DNA of 64,000 nucleotides from Marinimicrobium hydrolyticum (lineage in GTDB: Bacteria; Pseudomonadota; Gammaproteobacteria; Pseudomonadales; Cellvibrionaceae). Shown in pieces: positions 27,852 to 36,899 of the stretch. The notes under the pieces were generated by a model. That model saw nothing but the letters and a program-made list of their open reading frames with translations, was not told where the DNA came from and searched no databases. The stretch spans positions 372,001 through 436,000 of the forward strand of contig NZ_JAVDDU010000002.1 in NCBI RefSeq assembly GCF_030848505.1. Direction: 5' to 3'. The position numbers were made by a program, and so were the translations under genes. Positions within the stretch are counted from its first letter, which is position 1. Each line of letters starts with the position of its first letter.

Positions 27852-27939
27852 AGGGTGTGTGTTCAGCAAGCCTCACAAGAGGGACCTTGTGAGGCAGTCC
27901 CCATGGATGGGTTCACGACGTTTGCTGAACACACACCCT
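27852..27939 (+). repeat. Dispersed two-hairpin element, copy 2
   Basis: Outer arms 27852-27869 and 27922-27939 are an 18-base perfect inverted repeat. Inside, CCTCACAAG-AGGGAC-CTTGTGAGG (27871-27894) is a perfect nine-base-pair hairpin. Next comes CCC-ATGGAT-GGG (27900-27911) and the tail TTCACGACGT. It lies between the convergent chemoreceptor and fructuronate-reductase genes, filling most of a 307-base gap. The ATGGAT loop fits AYGGAY exactly. The rest of the gap (27739-27850, 27940-28045) has no feature I recognise. Confidence 0.8.
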
Positions 27940-28045
27940 GCGCGACCCTTGAGCTTGCTTACGAAGTAGCCGATTGGATTGTTTTTGTCCGAGCACACAT
28001 AACTGAAAAACTCAGCCACCTAACGCGTATCAACGCACGAGAAAA

Positions 28046-29521
28046 CTAATCAAAGTGCTTGCGCACCGTATTTAAAACGCCCTGTTGATAAAATTGCTGC
28101 AGACAGTTGGTAGTGGTCTCCACAAACACCGCTTCATCACGAAGATCTGTTCCAAAAACCTCGGTGATGGAGAGAACCTCTTTAACCATTCCTGCGGCAT
28201 CGCCCTTGTGCTTATCACACGCTGCGCGTAATCGATTGGCCAAAGGGTCAGACACCTCAATGGCATTGCCCTGCTCATCGACGCCTGAAACGTAGCGAAT
28301 CCACGCCGCCACCGCCAAACATATAATGTCAATGTGTCCGCCACCACGCAGTTGTTCTCTCGCTGTTTGCAAAAGTCGTTGCGGTAACTTTTGCGAACCA
28401 TCCATAGCGATTTGCCAAGTGCGGTGCTTCAGCGCCGTATTGCGGAAGCGCTCCCGCAACTGCTCCTGGTAGTGCTCAAGATCAAACCCCTCCGGGGCGG
28501 ACACCGTTTCGCCCGCCTCGCGTGCCATAAACGTGGCTATCAACTTTTCGAAAGCCGGTTCCCGCATCACTTCACTGATGTAGTCAAAACCAGACAGGTA
28601 GCCTGCGTAAGCCAGGGTTGAATGCGAGCCATTCAAAAGCCGCAATTTGATTTTTTCAAACTCACTGACGCTCGACACCAACTGCGCCCCGACCTGCTCC
28701 CAGGCCGGTCGGCCATCCACAAAGCGATCTTCGATCACCCATTGCGTAAATGGCTCGGCCACCACGACACCTTCATCCCTAAGGCCAATCCGCTCCGCCA
28801 GTTGATCCCGGTCCGCATCCGTAGTCGCCGGCACAATGCGATCAATCATGGTGCAAGGAAAGCAAGTATTTTCCTGGATCCATGTCATAAGTTCAGTGGA
28901 AAGTTCACGAGCAAACTGCAACACCACCTTTTCCAAAACTTCGCCGTTGTCGGGCAAGTTATCGCAACTCAGTGCGGTAAAACTTTTCAAGCCCGCCTGC
29001 TGACGTTTCTGTAAAGCAGCCACCAAGTAGCCCACAGCTGTGCGGGGTTTTTCAATATTATTCAGGTCGTGAATGATATCGGGGTTATTGAGGTTCAAAT
29101 TGCCTGTTGCAGGATCGTGGCAATAACCTTTTTCGGTGACCGTCAGGGAGACTATTTTCACTTCTGGGGAGGCCATGGCGGCTACCAGGGCGCTGGGATC
29201 TTCCGGCCCCACAAGTACCGATTGAACCGCACCAATAACCTGCAGACGCTCGCCGTCGGTGGCGCGTTCCACGAGAGTGTAGAGCCCGTCCTGAGGAGCC
29301 AGTTGCTCGCGCACAGTGGGCGAGCGCAAGCTGGCACCGAGGATTCCCCAGTCACCACCGAAGCGATTCAGAACCGCTTCAGTGTAAAAAGCTTGGTGAG
29401 CCCTGTGAAAAGCGCCAATGCCCAGATGAACAATACCGGTCTTCATCTGAGCGCGATTGTAAGTGGGAACCTGAACGTCGGCTGGAAGTGCCGCCATGGA
29501 ATTGTTTGAGAGTCGATTCAT
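28046..29521 (-). CDS. Mannitol dehydrogenase family oxidoreductase, probably D-fructuronate reductase
   Basis: The start at 29521 is chosen for the GGAAAG ribosome site seven bases upstream. The 491-residue protein carries the N-terminal NAD-binding stretch IVHLGIGAFHRAHQAFYTEAVL, the family motif FTALSCDNLPDNG and the catalytic-lysine region EKIKLRLLNGSHSTLAYAG. Length fits UxuB (486), which reduces fructuronate to mannonate; mannitol 2-dehydrogenase is the alternative. The divergent neighbour is KDG kinase and a TRAP transporter follows, which supports a hexuronate route over mannitol. Mannonate dehydratase and uronate isomerase are not in the window. Confidence 0.83.
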   Translation of the reverse strand: MNRLSNNSMAALPADVQVPTYNRAQMKTGIVHLGIGAFHRAHQAFYTEAVLNRFGGDWGILGASLRSPTVREQLAPQDGLYTLVERATDGERLQVIGAVQSVLVGPEDPSALVAAMASPEVKIVSLTVTEKGYCHDPATGNLNLNNPDIIHDLNNIEKPRTAVGYLVAALQKRQQAGLKSFTALSCDNLPDNGEVLEKVVLQFARELSTELMTWIQENTCFPCTMIDRIVPATTDADRDQLAERIGLRDEGVVVAEPFTQWVIEDRFVDGRPAWEQVGAQLVSSVSEFEKIKLRLLNGSHSTLAYAGYLSGFDYISEVMREPAFEKLIATFMAREAGETVSAPEGFDLEHYQEQLRERFRNTALKHRTWQIAMDGSQKLPQRLLQTAREQLRGGGHIDIICLAVAAWIRYVSGVDEQGNAIEVSDPLANRLRAACDKHKGDAAGMVKEVLSITEVFGTDLRDEAVFVETTTNCLQQFYQQGVLNTVRKHFD

Positions 29522-29767
29522 AACAGTGCTTTCCAACAGGTGAGCTAAATGTGTCGGGATGGTCACAGAAGCTCTAGAAACTGTCAAGAAACGGGCCTAA
29601 GGGCTCACCCTACAGTGGAATCGTCGCTAGAAACCCATCGGGTCCGGTGGTATATTTGTCGACCAATAACAATAGGAATACCTTCGCCGCCAAGGTGGGT
29701 GGGAGTCTTTCAGCGCCGTGACTTTTTCGGGAACGGAACCACCAGCATCAACGAACAGGCAGTTTTT

Positions 29768-30712
29768 ATGGCACAGATAGCCGCTATCGGCGAAGTAATG
29801 ATCGAGCTTTCTCCCTACCCTACTGCACCGGAGGAAACCAGGGAGATCAAGGCCCTGTCGTTCGCTGGCGACACCTACAACACGTCCGTCTATTTGGCCC
29901 GCCTGGGCCTTAAAACGCATTACGCTACCTTGCTCGGAGACGACCACTACAGCGAACAGATTCTTCAGTGCATGCACGATGAGGGCATAGGTGTAGACCT
30001 GGTAACTCGTACACCCGGGCGTAATCCTGGACTTTACATGATTCACAATTCCCCCGAAGGCGAGCGGGAATTTTTTTATTGGCGGCGTGAGGCGCCCGCA
30101 CGGGAGCTGTTTTCCGATCCCACGGCCAGCGTAAAGCTGTACCAACAATTGGCCCAATTCGATTGTATCTACCTGAGTGGAATAACTCTGGCGATATTAA
30201 AAGACACTGCTCGGGAAAATCTGGTTGAGTGTCTGGCTAAGTTGCGCAGCAAAGGCGTTCGGATTGTATTTGATAGCAACTACCGACCGCGCCTCTGGAA
30301 CAACATAGCCCAAGCTCAAAGCGCCATGAGAGCCGTGTTAGAGCATACCGATATCGCCTTACTGACCCTCGACGACGAATACCAGTTGTGGGGAGATGAC
30401 TCCGTGGAGGGCTGCCAAAAACGCTACGCCAACTTAGAGCTTAACGAGCTGGTCTTAAAGCGCGGCAGTGAAGACACTGTAGTTATAGTGGATGGTCAAG
30501 TTGAACACGTCGCTGTGACTCCGGTGCAGCACGTCATCGATACCACTGGCGCTGGTGATACCTTTAATGCCGGGTACCTAGCGGCCCGCCTACAAGGGGA
30601 GAGTGCTGCAGAATCCGCCCGTCAAGGAAACCGCTGCGCTGGCATTGTTATTCAGCATCGCGGGGGTGTATTACCTAAAACGGTGTTCGAGACGGAACTG
30701 AATAAAGGTTAA
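29768..30712 (+). CDS. kdgK: 2-keto-3-deoxygluconate kinase
   Basis: The start at 29768 is chosen because MAQIAAIGEVMIEL is the PfkB-family N-terminus and the upstream frame is not coding-like. The 314-residue kinase has the substrate-binding SFAGDTYNTSVYLARLG and IVFDSNYRPRLWN, and the PfkB signature DTTGAGDTFNAGYLAARL with its catalytic Asp. It phosphorylates KDG from uronate or alginate breakdown to KDPG. The divergent 246-base region shared with the reductase should contain the common control site. Confidence 0.92.
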   Translation: MAQIAAIGEVMIELSPYPTAPEETREIKALSFAGDTYNTSVYLARLGLKTHYATLLGDDHYSEQILQCMHDEGIGVDLVTRTPGRNPGLYMIHNSPEGEREFFYWRREAPARELFSDPTASVKLYQQLAQFDCIYLSGITLAILKDTARENLVECLAKLRSKGVRIVFDSNYRPRLWNNIAQAQSAMRAVLEHTDIALLTLDDEYQLWGDDSVEGCQKRYANLELNELVLKRGSEDTVVIVDGQVEHVAVTPVQHVIDTTGAGDTFNAGYLAARLQGESAAESARQGNRCAGIVIQHRGGVLPKTVFETELNKG

Positions 30713-30731
30713 GTTTGGCTACACGTTTTTC

Positions 30732-30756
30732 CAAGGGGCGCATTGCGCCCCTTTTT
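30732..30756 (+). terminator. Bidirectional terminator between kdgK and the TRAP operon
   Basis: AAGGGGCGC-ATT-GCGCCCC is followed by TTTTT. The opposite strand also has a T-rich run after AAGG. It separates convergent genes. Confidence 0.88.
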
Positions 30757-32056
30757 ATTCGTACAGCCCGAATAACCGTGGCAGCGCTTCGCTCATAGCC
30801 GGGACATAAGTCACCAGCATCAACATGACAAACATTGCGAAGTACATGGGAATCAACGGCTTAAACATTTCCGCAATCGACGATTTGGCAATGCCCGCAC
30901 CGACAAACAGAACACTACCCACCGGCGGCGTACACAAACCAATACACAGATTCATCACCATCATAATGCCGAAGTGCAAAGGCGACATGCCCAACTCAGT
31001 AACCACCGGTAGAAAGATGGGGGTAAAAATCAGTACTGCCGGGGTCATATCCATAAACACACCAACCGCCAGCAGAATCAAGTTGATGGTCAACAAAATC
31101 ACTATGGGGTTGTCACTTAAGGCGATCAAACCATCGCTGATTGCCTGAGGAATGTTTTCATAGGACATAACCCAAGACATGGCCGACGAGGCGCCGATCA
31201 GCAACATAACAATGGCTGTCGTTTCCACTGATTTAATAAAGATACCCGGCAAAGCCTTAAACTCGACTTCGCGGTAGATGACAACCGCTAGCAGCAGGGC
31301 ATACAGCACCGCAATCACACTGGCTTCTGTCGCCGTGAAAAACCCAGCCACTATGCCGCCTATTACAATGATAATCAGCAGCAGGCTGGGTATAGCATCC
31401 AGCGTTTTTTTCACCGCTTCACGGGCGGGAATTCTTTCCCCCACCGGGTAGCCCTTCTTCTTGGCCCAGATTCCGCACACCACCATTAGGCCCAGCATCA
31501 TCAGTAGCCCGGGGATATAACCAGCAACGAATAGCGCGGCGATGGACACGCCGCCGCTGGCAAGAGAATAAATAATCAACACGTTACTGGGTGGAATCAG
31601 CAGACCGCTGGTGGAGGCGGTGGCGGTAAGCGCCGCGCCAAAGCCCCGGTCATAGCCTTCTTTCGTCATGGCCGGAACCATAAAACCGCCTACGGCAGAC
31701 GTGGCGGCTACAGCGGACCCGGAAATAGCACCGAACAAGGTACAGCTGATGACGTTCACAAAAGCCAGGCCACCGGGGAGCATGCCAAAGAAAACCTTCG
31801 AGAATTCAATTAAACGCCGCGCAATGCCGCCCTGCCCCATCAGCAGCCCCGACAAAATAAAAAACGGAATGGCCAAGAGCGCAAAGCTGTTAATACCCCC
31901 AGCCAAGCGCTGAGCCATAGTCACCATGGCAGGTCCAAAATCGATGGTAAACAGCATGGTCAACAAAGTGGCAATGCCAATACTGAATGCGATAGGGACA
32001 TTGAGCGCCAGTAGCACAACAAAGCTGACCACTAGAATTAGAATCGAAATTTCCAT
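30755..32056 (-). CDS. TRAP transporter large permease (DctM)
   Basis: The start at 32056 gives the family N-terminus MEISILILVVSFVVLLALN. The 433-residue protein has about twelve helices with the DctM motifs GGIARRLIEFSK, ISGSAVAATSAVGGFMVPAM and LIPPSNVLIIYSLASG, and ends with LCIGLCTPPVGSVLFVGAG. It is the sodium-coupled translocation subunit. It is the last gene of a P-Q-M operon oriented toward kdgK. A hexuronate substrate is inferred from the neighbours. Confidence 0.93.
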   Translation of the reverse strand: MEISILILVVSFVVLLALNVPIAFSIGIATLLTMLFTIDFGPAMVTMAQRLAGGINSFALLAIPFFILSGLLMGQGGIARRLIEFSKVFFGMLPGGLAFVNVISCTLFGAISGSAVAATSAVGGFMVPAMTKEGYDRGFGAALTATASTSGLLIPPSNVLIIYSLASGGVSIAALFVAGYIPGLLMMLGLMVVCGIWAKKKGYPVGERIPAREAVKKTLDAIPSLLLIIIVIGGIVAGFFTATEASVIAVLYALLLAVVIYREVEFKALPGIFIKSVETTAIVMLLIGASSAMSWVMSYENIPQAISDGLIALSDNPIVILLTINLILLAVGVFMDMTPAVLIFTPIFLPVVTELGMSPLHFGIMMVMNLCIGLCTPPVGSVLFVGAGIAKSSIAEMFKPLIPMYFAMFVMLMLVTYVPAMSEALPRLFGLYE

Positions 32057-32116
32057 TATATTTTTATCTCTCGCTATTCTGTTCGCAAAGTTCACGCCTT
32101 CGGCTTTCGGGCCGAC

Positions 32117-32629
32117 TCAGTCCACAGGCAGACCCTTATCTCCAGGCTCGGCAAGAGACTCGCCTCTGGATTTGCGAATGTTGTCCAACGCATACACGCA
32201 AATCAGTACCCCGCTAATAGGTAACACACTGTATACGTAGCCCATCGGGACCTGAAGCGCAGCTGAGGTCTGCCGTAAGTCCAACGTCAGCGCCACTAGC
32301 TGGATGCCACCGTAAACCATGACTAACGCTGCAAAAGCGAAGCAACATAGATTTGCGACTACATCAGCGCGCTGCTGGCCCTTGGGCGGTAGGTTAGTGA
32401 TCAACAGATCCAGACCCAAGTGCGCTTTTTTCCGGTAAGCATAGGCTGCACCAAGGAGGCCAATCCAAATCAGTAGAAAGCGAGCCAGCTCTTCTGTGTA
32501 GGGACTGGGCTCATCAAGAATAAAGCGCGTAACCACTTGCCAAGTGACATCAAGAACCATAATCGCCAGTAACCCAGCGAGGAAATAGCTCAGCGCTTTG
32601 TCGATGGCTGCCATTATTCGATCAATCAT
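32117..32629 (-). CDS. TRAP transporter small permease (DctQ)
   Basis: A 170-residue four-helix membrane protein with the DctQ core LDVTWQVVTRFILDEPSPYTEELARFLLIW and the middle motif KKAHLGLDLL. It lies between DctP and DctM genes, eight bases after DctP. It scaffolds the large permease. Confidence 0.93.
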   Translation of the reverse strand: MIDRIMAAIDKALSYFLAGLLAIMVLDVTWQVVTRFILDEPSPYTEELARFLLIWIGLLGAAYAYRKKAHLGLDLLITNLPPKGQQRADVVANLCCFAFAALVMVYGGIQLVALTLDLRQTSAALQVPMGYVYSVLPISGVLICVYALDNIRKSRGESLAEPGDKGLPVD

Positions 32630-32637
32630 ATCGGCTC

Positions 32638-33636
32638 CTAATCCATTGCCTGGATACGCTGCAACAACTCATACACAGGCTCGCCGCGGTAAGATTCGTG
32701 CATGTCGGCGACCTTATCCATAAACTCGGACTTATCTGGATAGATAATTTCGACACCGTGCTCCTCAACCGCGCGCAATGCATGCTCAGTGGCTTCAGCC
32801 CACAGTTGCTTTTGGTACTCCACGGATTCGTCCATGGCCTGCTGAAGCCAGGTCTGTTGCTGCTCTGTGAGATTGTTCCAGATATAGCTGCTGATTAGCA
32901 CCACATCGGGCACATAGGTATGTTCGTCAAGCGTGAAATAGTTACTGACTTCATAGTGCTTGGAAATGTAAAAGCTGGGCGGGTTGTTTTCGGCCCCATC
33001 GACAACGCCCTGAGACAAAGCCGTGTACAGCTCACCCCAGGAAATCGGTGTTGGCGAACCACCCAGTGCCCGTACCATGCGCATGGCCGTCTGGCTTTCC
33101 ATGACTCGAATTCTCTGACCGGCCAAATCTTCGGGGCTGTACACGGGTCGGCGGGTGGTGTAAAAACTGCGGCTACCGGCATCGTAGTAGCCCAGCCCTC
33201 TCAAGCGCATAGCCTCACCAGCGACTAACAAATCCCGCCCGATATCGCTATCCAGCACTTGCCAAAAATGGTCATGGTCTCGAAACACATAGGGAATACT
33301 GAAGATTTGCATCCTTGGAACGAAACTTTCCATGGGCCCCGCCGAGACTTTGGTCATCGCCAAGCTGCCGATCTGCAACAGTTCGATGAGTTCACGTTCG
33401 GCGCCGAGTTGACCGTTGGAGTAGACATCCACCCGCATGGTGCCATCGGAAAGCTCCTCCAGACGTGCTCCCATATATTCCATGGCCAGATGAACCGGCG
33501 TACTCCGATCTAAGTCGTGCCCCATTTTCAGTACAACTACGTCGCTCTGCTGCCCGCAGCCCGTGAAAGCCAGGAGCAACGCCAAATAGGCGGCGACGCC
33601 CATACGGCGAGAGCGGAATAAACAACTTTTACGCAT
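32638..33636 (-). CDS. TRAP transporter substrate-binding protein (DctP), apparent lipoprotein
   Basis: A 332-residue DctP/TeaA-type solute receptor. The motifs GRDLLVAGEAMRLRGLGYYDAGSRSFYT, RIRVMESQTAMRMVRALGGSPTPISWGELYTALSQGVVDGAENNP carry the arginine that binds the substrate carboxylate. The N-terminus ends in a lipobox-like LAFTGC (Cys27), so it may be membrane-anchored rather than a free periplasmic receptor. It is the first gene of the operon. Confidence 0.9.
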   Translation of the reverse strand: MRKSCLFRSRRMGVAAYLALLLAFTGCGQQSDVVVLKMGHDLDRSTPVHLAMEYMGARLEELSDGTMRVDVYSNGQLGAERELIELLQIGSLAMTKVSAGPMESFVPRMQIFSIPYVFRDHDHFWQVLDSDIGRDLLVAGEAMRLRGLGYYDAGSRSFYTTRRPVYSPEDLAGQRIRVMESQTAMRMVRALGGSPTPISWGELYTALSQGVVDGAENNPPSFYISKHYEVSNYFTLDEHTYVPDVVLISSYIWNNLTEQQQTWLQQAMDESVEYQKQLWAEATEHALRAVEEHGVEIIYPDKSEFMDKVADMHESYRGEPVYELLQRIQAMD

Positions 33637-33731
33637 TACTGATTACTCATTGCCAGACTGTGCTGTAAGCCATCACTCTGAAGAGCGCACTTAGCAACCC
33701 GTCCGTTTTGGATGGTTGATTTCTTATAAGA

Positions 33732-33757
33732 CGGAGTGTAGCCAGGGCTACACTCCG
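33732..33757 (-). terminator. Hairpin between the TRAP operon and pntB
   Basis: CGGAGTGTAGCC and GGCTACACTCCG pair over twelve bases around AG. On the plus strand GGAAGTTTTC follows and on the minus strand TCTTATAAG. The T-run is weak either way, so it may be a processing or attenuation structure. Confidence 0.5.
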
Positions 33758-33776
33758 GGAAGTTTTCGCTAACTTG

Positions 33777-35183
33777 CTAATCTAAGTTTCTTAATATGGT
33801 TTCCACCATTTTCTTCGCATCTCCGAACAACATCATGGTGTTGTCCCGGTAGAACAGCTCGTTCTGCACGCCCGCATAGCCGGAAGCCATACTGCGTTTC
33901 ACAAACAATACCGTGCGCGCTTTCTCCACATCCAAGACCGGCATACCGAAAATGGGGCTGGTCGGGTCGGTTTTCGCCGAAGGGTTGGTCACATCATTGG
34001 CACCAATCACAAAGGCCACATCGGCGGTCTGAAATTCGCTGTTGATATCCTCCAGCTCGAACACTTCATCGTAGGAAACGTTTGCCTCCGCTAATAAAAC
34101 GTTCATGTGGCCCGGCATGCGGCCCGCCACCGGGTGAATGGCGTAGACCACTTTAACGCCCTCATCTTTTAGGGCATCACCCATTTCCCGCAACGCATGC
34201 TGCGCCTGGGCCACCGCCATGCCGTAACCCGGCACAATGATGACCTTGCCGGCGTTTTTCATAATAAAAGCCGCGTCTTCCGCGCTACCCTGTTTCACCG
34301 GACGGTCATCGGCTCCGCCAGCGGCGCCGGCGCTTGAGTCGCCACCAAAGCCACCCAGAATGACGCTGATAAACGAGCGGTTCATGCCCTTACACATAAT
34401 GTAGGAGAGGATCGCCCCCGAGGAGCCCACCAGCGCACCCGTCACAATCAACGCATCGTTTTGCAGGGTAAAACCGATACCTGCAGCAGCCCATCCAGAG
34501 TAGGAGTTGAGCATGGATACCACTACAGGCATATCCGCCCCGCCGATGGGAATAATGATCAGCACTCCAATGACGAACGCGAGCGCGGTCATGGTCCAGA
34601 AGACCCAGGGGGTTTGCTCGAAGGCGAAAAATACAATCAGCCCCAGAATTATTAAACCCACCACAGCGTTCAGAAAGTGTTGACCCTTGAACGACACGGG
34701 CGCGCCGGAAACCAACCCTTGCAACTTGGTAAATGCAATCACGGAACCTGAAAAGGTAATCGCACCAATGACAGCACCCAGGCCCATTTCAATCCGGCTG
34801 GCGACAAAAATTTCTCCCGTGGCTTCGCTCAACAAGCCAAACGCCTGAGGATTGCTAAACGCTGCGCCAGCGACCAAAACGGCGGCCATACCCACTAGAC
34901 TGTGAAAGCCTGCCACCAATTGCGGCATGGCTGTCATGGCAATACGGCGGGCGATGGTTACACCAATCACTGCACCCGTGGCCAGTGCCACCAGTATCCA
35001 GCTATAGGATTGCACCTCGGGACTTAACGCCGTCGTGAGCACGGCAATGAGCATACCCAACATGCCAAAGTAGTTGCCCGCTCGAGAGGTTTCCGGAGAA
35101 GACAGCCCGCGTAGAGCCATAATGAACAGTACGGCCGCTACTAGGTAGGCGAGCGAGGTGAGATCTGCATGAAGTTCTGACAT
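33777..35183 (-). CDS. pntB: NAD(P) transhydrogenase beta subunit
   Basis: At 468 residues it is full-length PntB. Eight to nine helices occupy residues about 1-260, followed by the NADP(H)-binding domain with IVPGYGMAVAQAQHALREM and FVIGANDVTNPSAKTDPTSPIFGMPVL. The enzyme uses the proton gradient to drive hydride transfer from NADH to NADP+. It closes a three-gene operon with the split alpha subunit. Confidence 0.96.
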   Translation of the reverse strand: MSELHADLTSLAYLVAAVLFIMALRGLSSPETSRAGNYFGMLGMLIAVLTTALSPEVQSYSWILVALATGAVIGVTIARRIAMTAMPQLVAGFHSLVGMAAVLVAGAAFSNPQAFGLLSEATGEIFVASRIEMGLGAVIGAITFSGSVIAFTKLQGLVSGAPVSFKGQHFLNAVVGLIILGLIVFFAFEQTPWVFWTMTALAFVIGVLIIIPIGGADMPVVVSMLNSYSGWAAAGIGFTLQNDALIVTGALVGSSGAILSYIMCKGMNRSFISVILGGFGGDSSAGAAGGADDRPVKQGSAEDAAFIMKNAGKVIIVPGYGMAVAQAQHALREMGDALKDEGVKVVYAIHPVAGRMPGHMNVLLAEANVSYDEVFELEDINSEFQTADVAFVIGANDVTNPSAKTDPTSPIFGMPVLDVEKARTVLFVKRSMASGYAGVQNELFYRDNTMMLFGDAKKMVETILRNLD

Positions 35184-35195
35184 GATTCCCTCCGG

Positions 35196-35480
35196 TTATT
35201 TTTTCTTTTTATACATGGATAACATGCGGTGGGTGACGGTAAAGCCACCGAAGATGTTGACCGCTGCCAGAGTCATAGCAATAAAGCCGAGAATCTTTGC
35301 CAGACTCACCTCCGCCGGGCCGGCGGCAATCAACGCACCGACGATGATGACGCTGGAGATGGCATTCGTGACCGCCATCAAGGGTGTATGCAAGGCTGGC
35401 GTCACACTCCAGACCACGTAGTAACCGACAAAAATAGCCAGAACAAAAATAAACAACTGGGAAACAAAATTGGCTTCCAT
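35196..35480 (-). CDS. pntAB: NAD(P) transhydrogenase alpha subunit, membrane part
   Basis: A 94-residue protein with three helices, equivalent to the C-terminal membrane segment of E. coli PntA but encoded as a separate gene, as in Rhodospirillum. The conserved PALHTPLMAVTNAISSVIIVGAL is intact. It is 14 bases after pntAA and 12 before pntB. Confidence 0.93.
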   Translation of the reverse strand: MEANFVSQLFIFVLAIFVGYYVVWSVTPALHTPLMAVTNAISSVIIVGALIAAGPAEVSLAKILGFIAMTLAAVNIFGGFTVTHRMLSMYKKKK

Positions 35481-35494
35481 GGGCGTCCTCCTGA

Positions 35495-36655
35495 TTATTG
35501 TGGATCGCTATTTTGGAATGCGGAATGAACCACTTGGCCGTCGCGCGTAAGCGTGGTGGCTGCGACAATTTCATCATCCCAATTCACCTGTAGGGTGCCG
35601 CTCTCAGCGTTGATTAGAGGGGTGAGAAAGTTGAGTAGATTTTTGGCGTAAAGTGCGCTGGCATCGGTGGCCAAACGACTGGGAACGTTGAGGTGCCCCA
35701 CAATGGTCACCCCATTGACGTCCACTACCTCACCGGGTTTGGACAGGGTGCAGTTGCCTCCCTGCTCTACCGCCAGGTCGACGATCACTGAGCCGGGCTT
35801 CATGCTGTGCACCATCTCGTCGTTGATTAGCGTGGGCGCCTTACGACCGGGAATCAACGCCGTGCAGATAGCGATGTCCTGCTTTTTGAGAGTGTCCGCT
35901 ACCAGCTCCGCTTGTCGGCGTTGATAATCGGCGCTCATTTCGCGGGCATATCCACCCGAGGTTTCTGCAGCAGCGGTTTCTTCGCTCTCCACCATCACAA
36001 ACTTTCCGCCCAGGCTTTCAACCTGCTCTTTGGCGACCGGTCGCACGTCGGTGGCGGAGACAATGGCACCCAGACGCTTAGCGGTTGCGATAGCCTGAAG
36101 CCCGGCCACACCAGCGCCCAACACCATAACCCTGGCTGGCGCGACAGTGCCCGCCGCGGTCATCATCATGGGCATCACCCGCCCATACACGTAAGCCGCT
36201 TCCAGCACGGCTCGATAGCCTGCCAGGTTGCTCTGGGAACTCAGCACATCCATCGTTTGGGCGCGAGTGATGCGAGGCACAAACTCCATGGTAAGGGCGT
36301 TCACACCGGCCTTAGCGTAGGCCTGAAGTGCATTTGGGTCGGAAAAGGGGGACAAGCTACCAACCAGCACAGCGCCCTTTTTCATCGCGGCCAGCTCATC
36401 GGGGCCTTCGTCCGAGGCCAAGAGGGGGCGTTGCACTTTTAGAACCACATCGGCGTCGCCGAGAACGGCTTGTAGATCTGCAGCTACTGTAGCGCCGGCG
36501 CTCTTGTAAGCCTCATCGTTAAATCGACTCGCCAGGCCAGCACCGGCCTCTACAATTACCTCCGCGCCCAAGGCGACGAGCTTTTTTACCGTATCGGGCG
36601 TAGCCGCGACCCGGTGCTCATGGGTTCGCCGCTCCTTTGGTATGGCTATCTTCAT
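35495..36655 (-). CDS. pntAA: NAD(P) transhydrogenase alpha subunit, NAD-binding part
   Basis: This 386-residue soluble subunit resembles alanine dehydrogenase. MKIAIPKERRTHEHRVAATPDTV begins it, followed by FVPRITRAQTMDVLSSQSNLAGYRAV and the Rossmann motif VMVLGAGVAGLQAIATAKRLGA. It binds NAD(H) in the cytoplasm. Its leader holds a LacI-type palindrome at 36767. Confidence 0.95.
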   Translation of the reverse strand: MKIAIPKERRTHEHRVAATPDTVKKLVALGAEVIVEAGAGLASRFNDEAYKSAGATVAADLQAVLGDADVVLKVQRPLLASDEGPDELAAMKKGAVLVGSLSPFSDPNALQAYAKAGVNALTMEFVPRITRAQTMDVLSSQSNLAGYRAVLEAAYVYGRVMPMMMTAAGTVAPARVMVLGAGVAGLQAIATAKRLGAIVSATDVRPVAKEQVESLGGKFVMVESEETAAAETSGGYAREMSADYQRRQAELVADTLKKQDIAICTALIPGRKAPTLINDEMVHSMKPGSVIVDLAVEQGGNCTLSKPGEVVDVNGVTIVGHLNVPSRLATDASALYAKNLLNFLTPLINAESGTLQVNWDDEIVAATTLTRDGQVVHSAFQNSDPQ

Positions 36656-36766
36656 AACTAAGGTCCCCTGGTTTTATTGTCATATGTACCTTAAGTCACC
36701 CTATAGTACCAGCAGGATCCCTCGGTGGCACATGCAAACGAAAACGCATTTGCGACTTCGACAAGC

Positions 36767-36780
36767 TGACAACGCTGTCA
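36767..36780. promoter_or_regulatory. LacI-type palindrome upstream of pntAA
   Basis: TGACAACGCTGTCA has five-base arms TGACA/TGTCA around ACGC, 110 bases before pntAA. It resembles sites of sugar-responsive LacI regulators but differs from the mannan-locus operators. The 244-base gap from 36656 to 36899 otherwise shows nothing clear. Confidence 0.4.
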
Positions 36781-36899
36781 AAGGCGCCCCTTACGCAGCG
36801 CACAATGGAAGTTATAGCCGAAATTACCAGACTTCGCTGTCCAGCCACCATCAGATAAAGCTTTATAACCAATTTCCAACACAAATCCAGGCCCAGCCA

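Noticed and set aside
29640-29700. Possible FadR-type GntR site (TTGTCGACCAA) between the reductase and kdgK genes
   Set aside because: The two halves are not symmetric enough and I see no second copy, so it is not listed as a feature.
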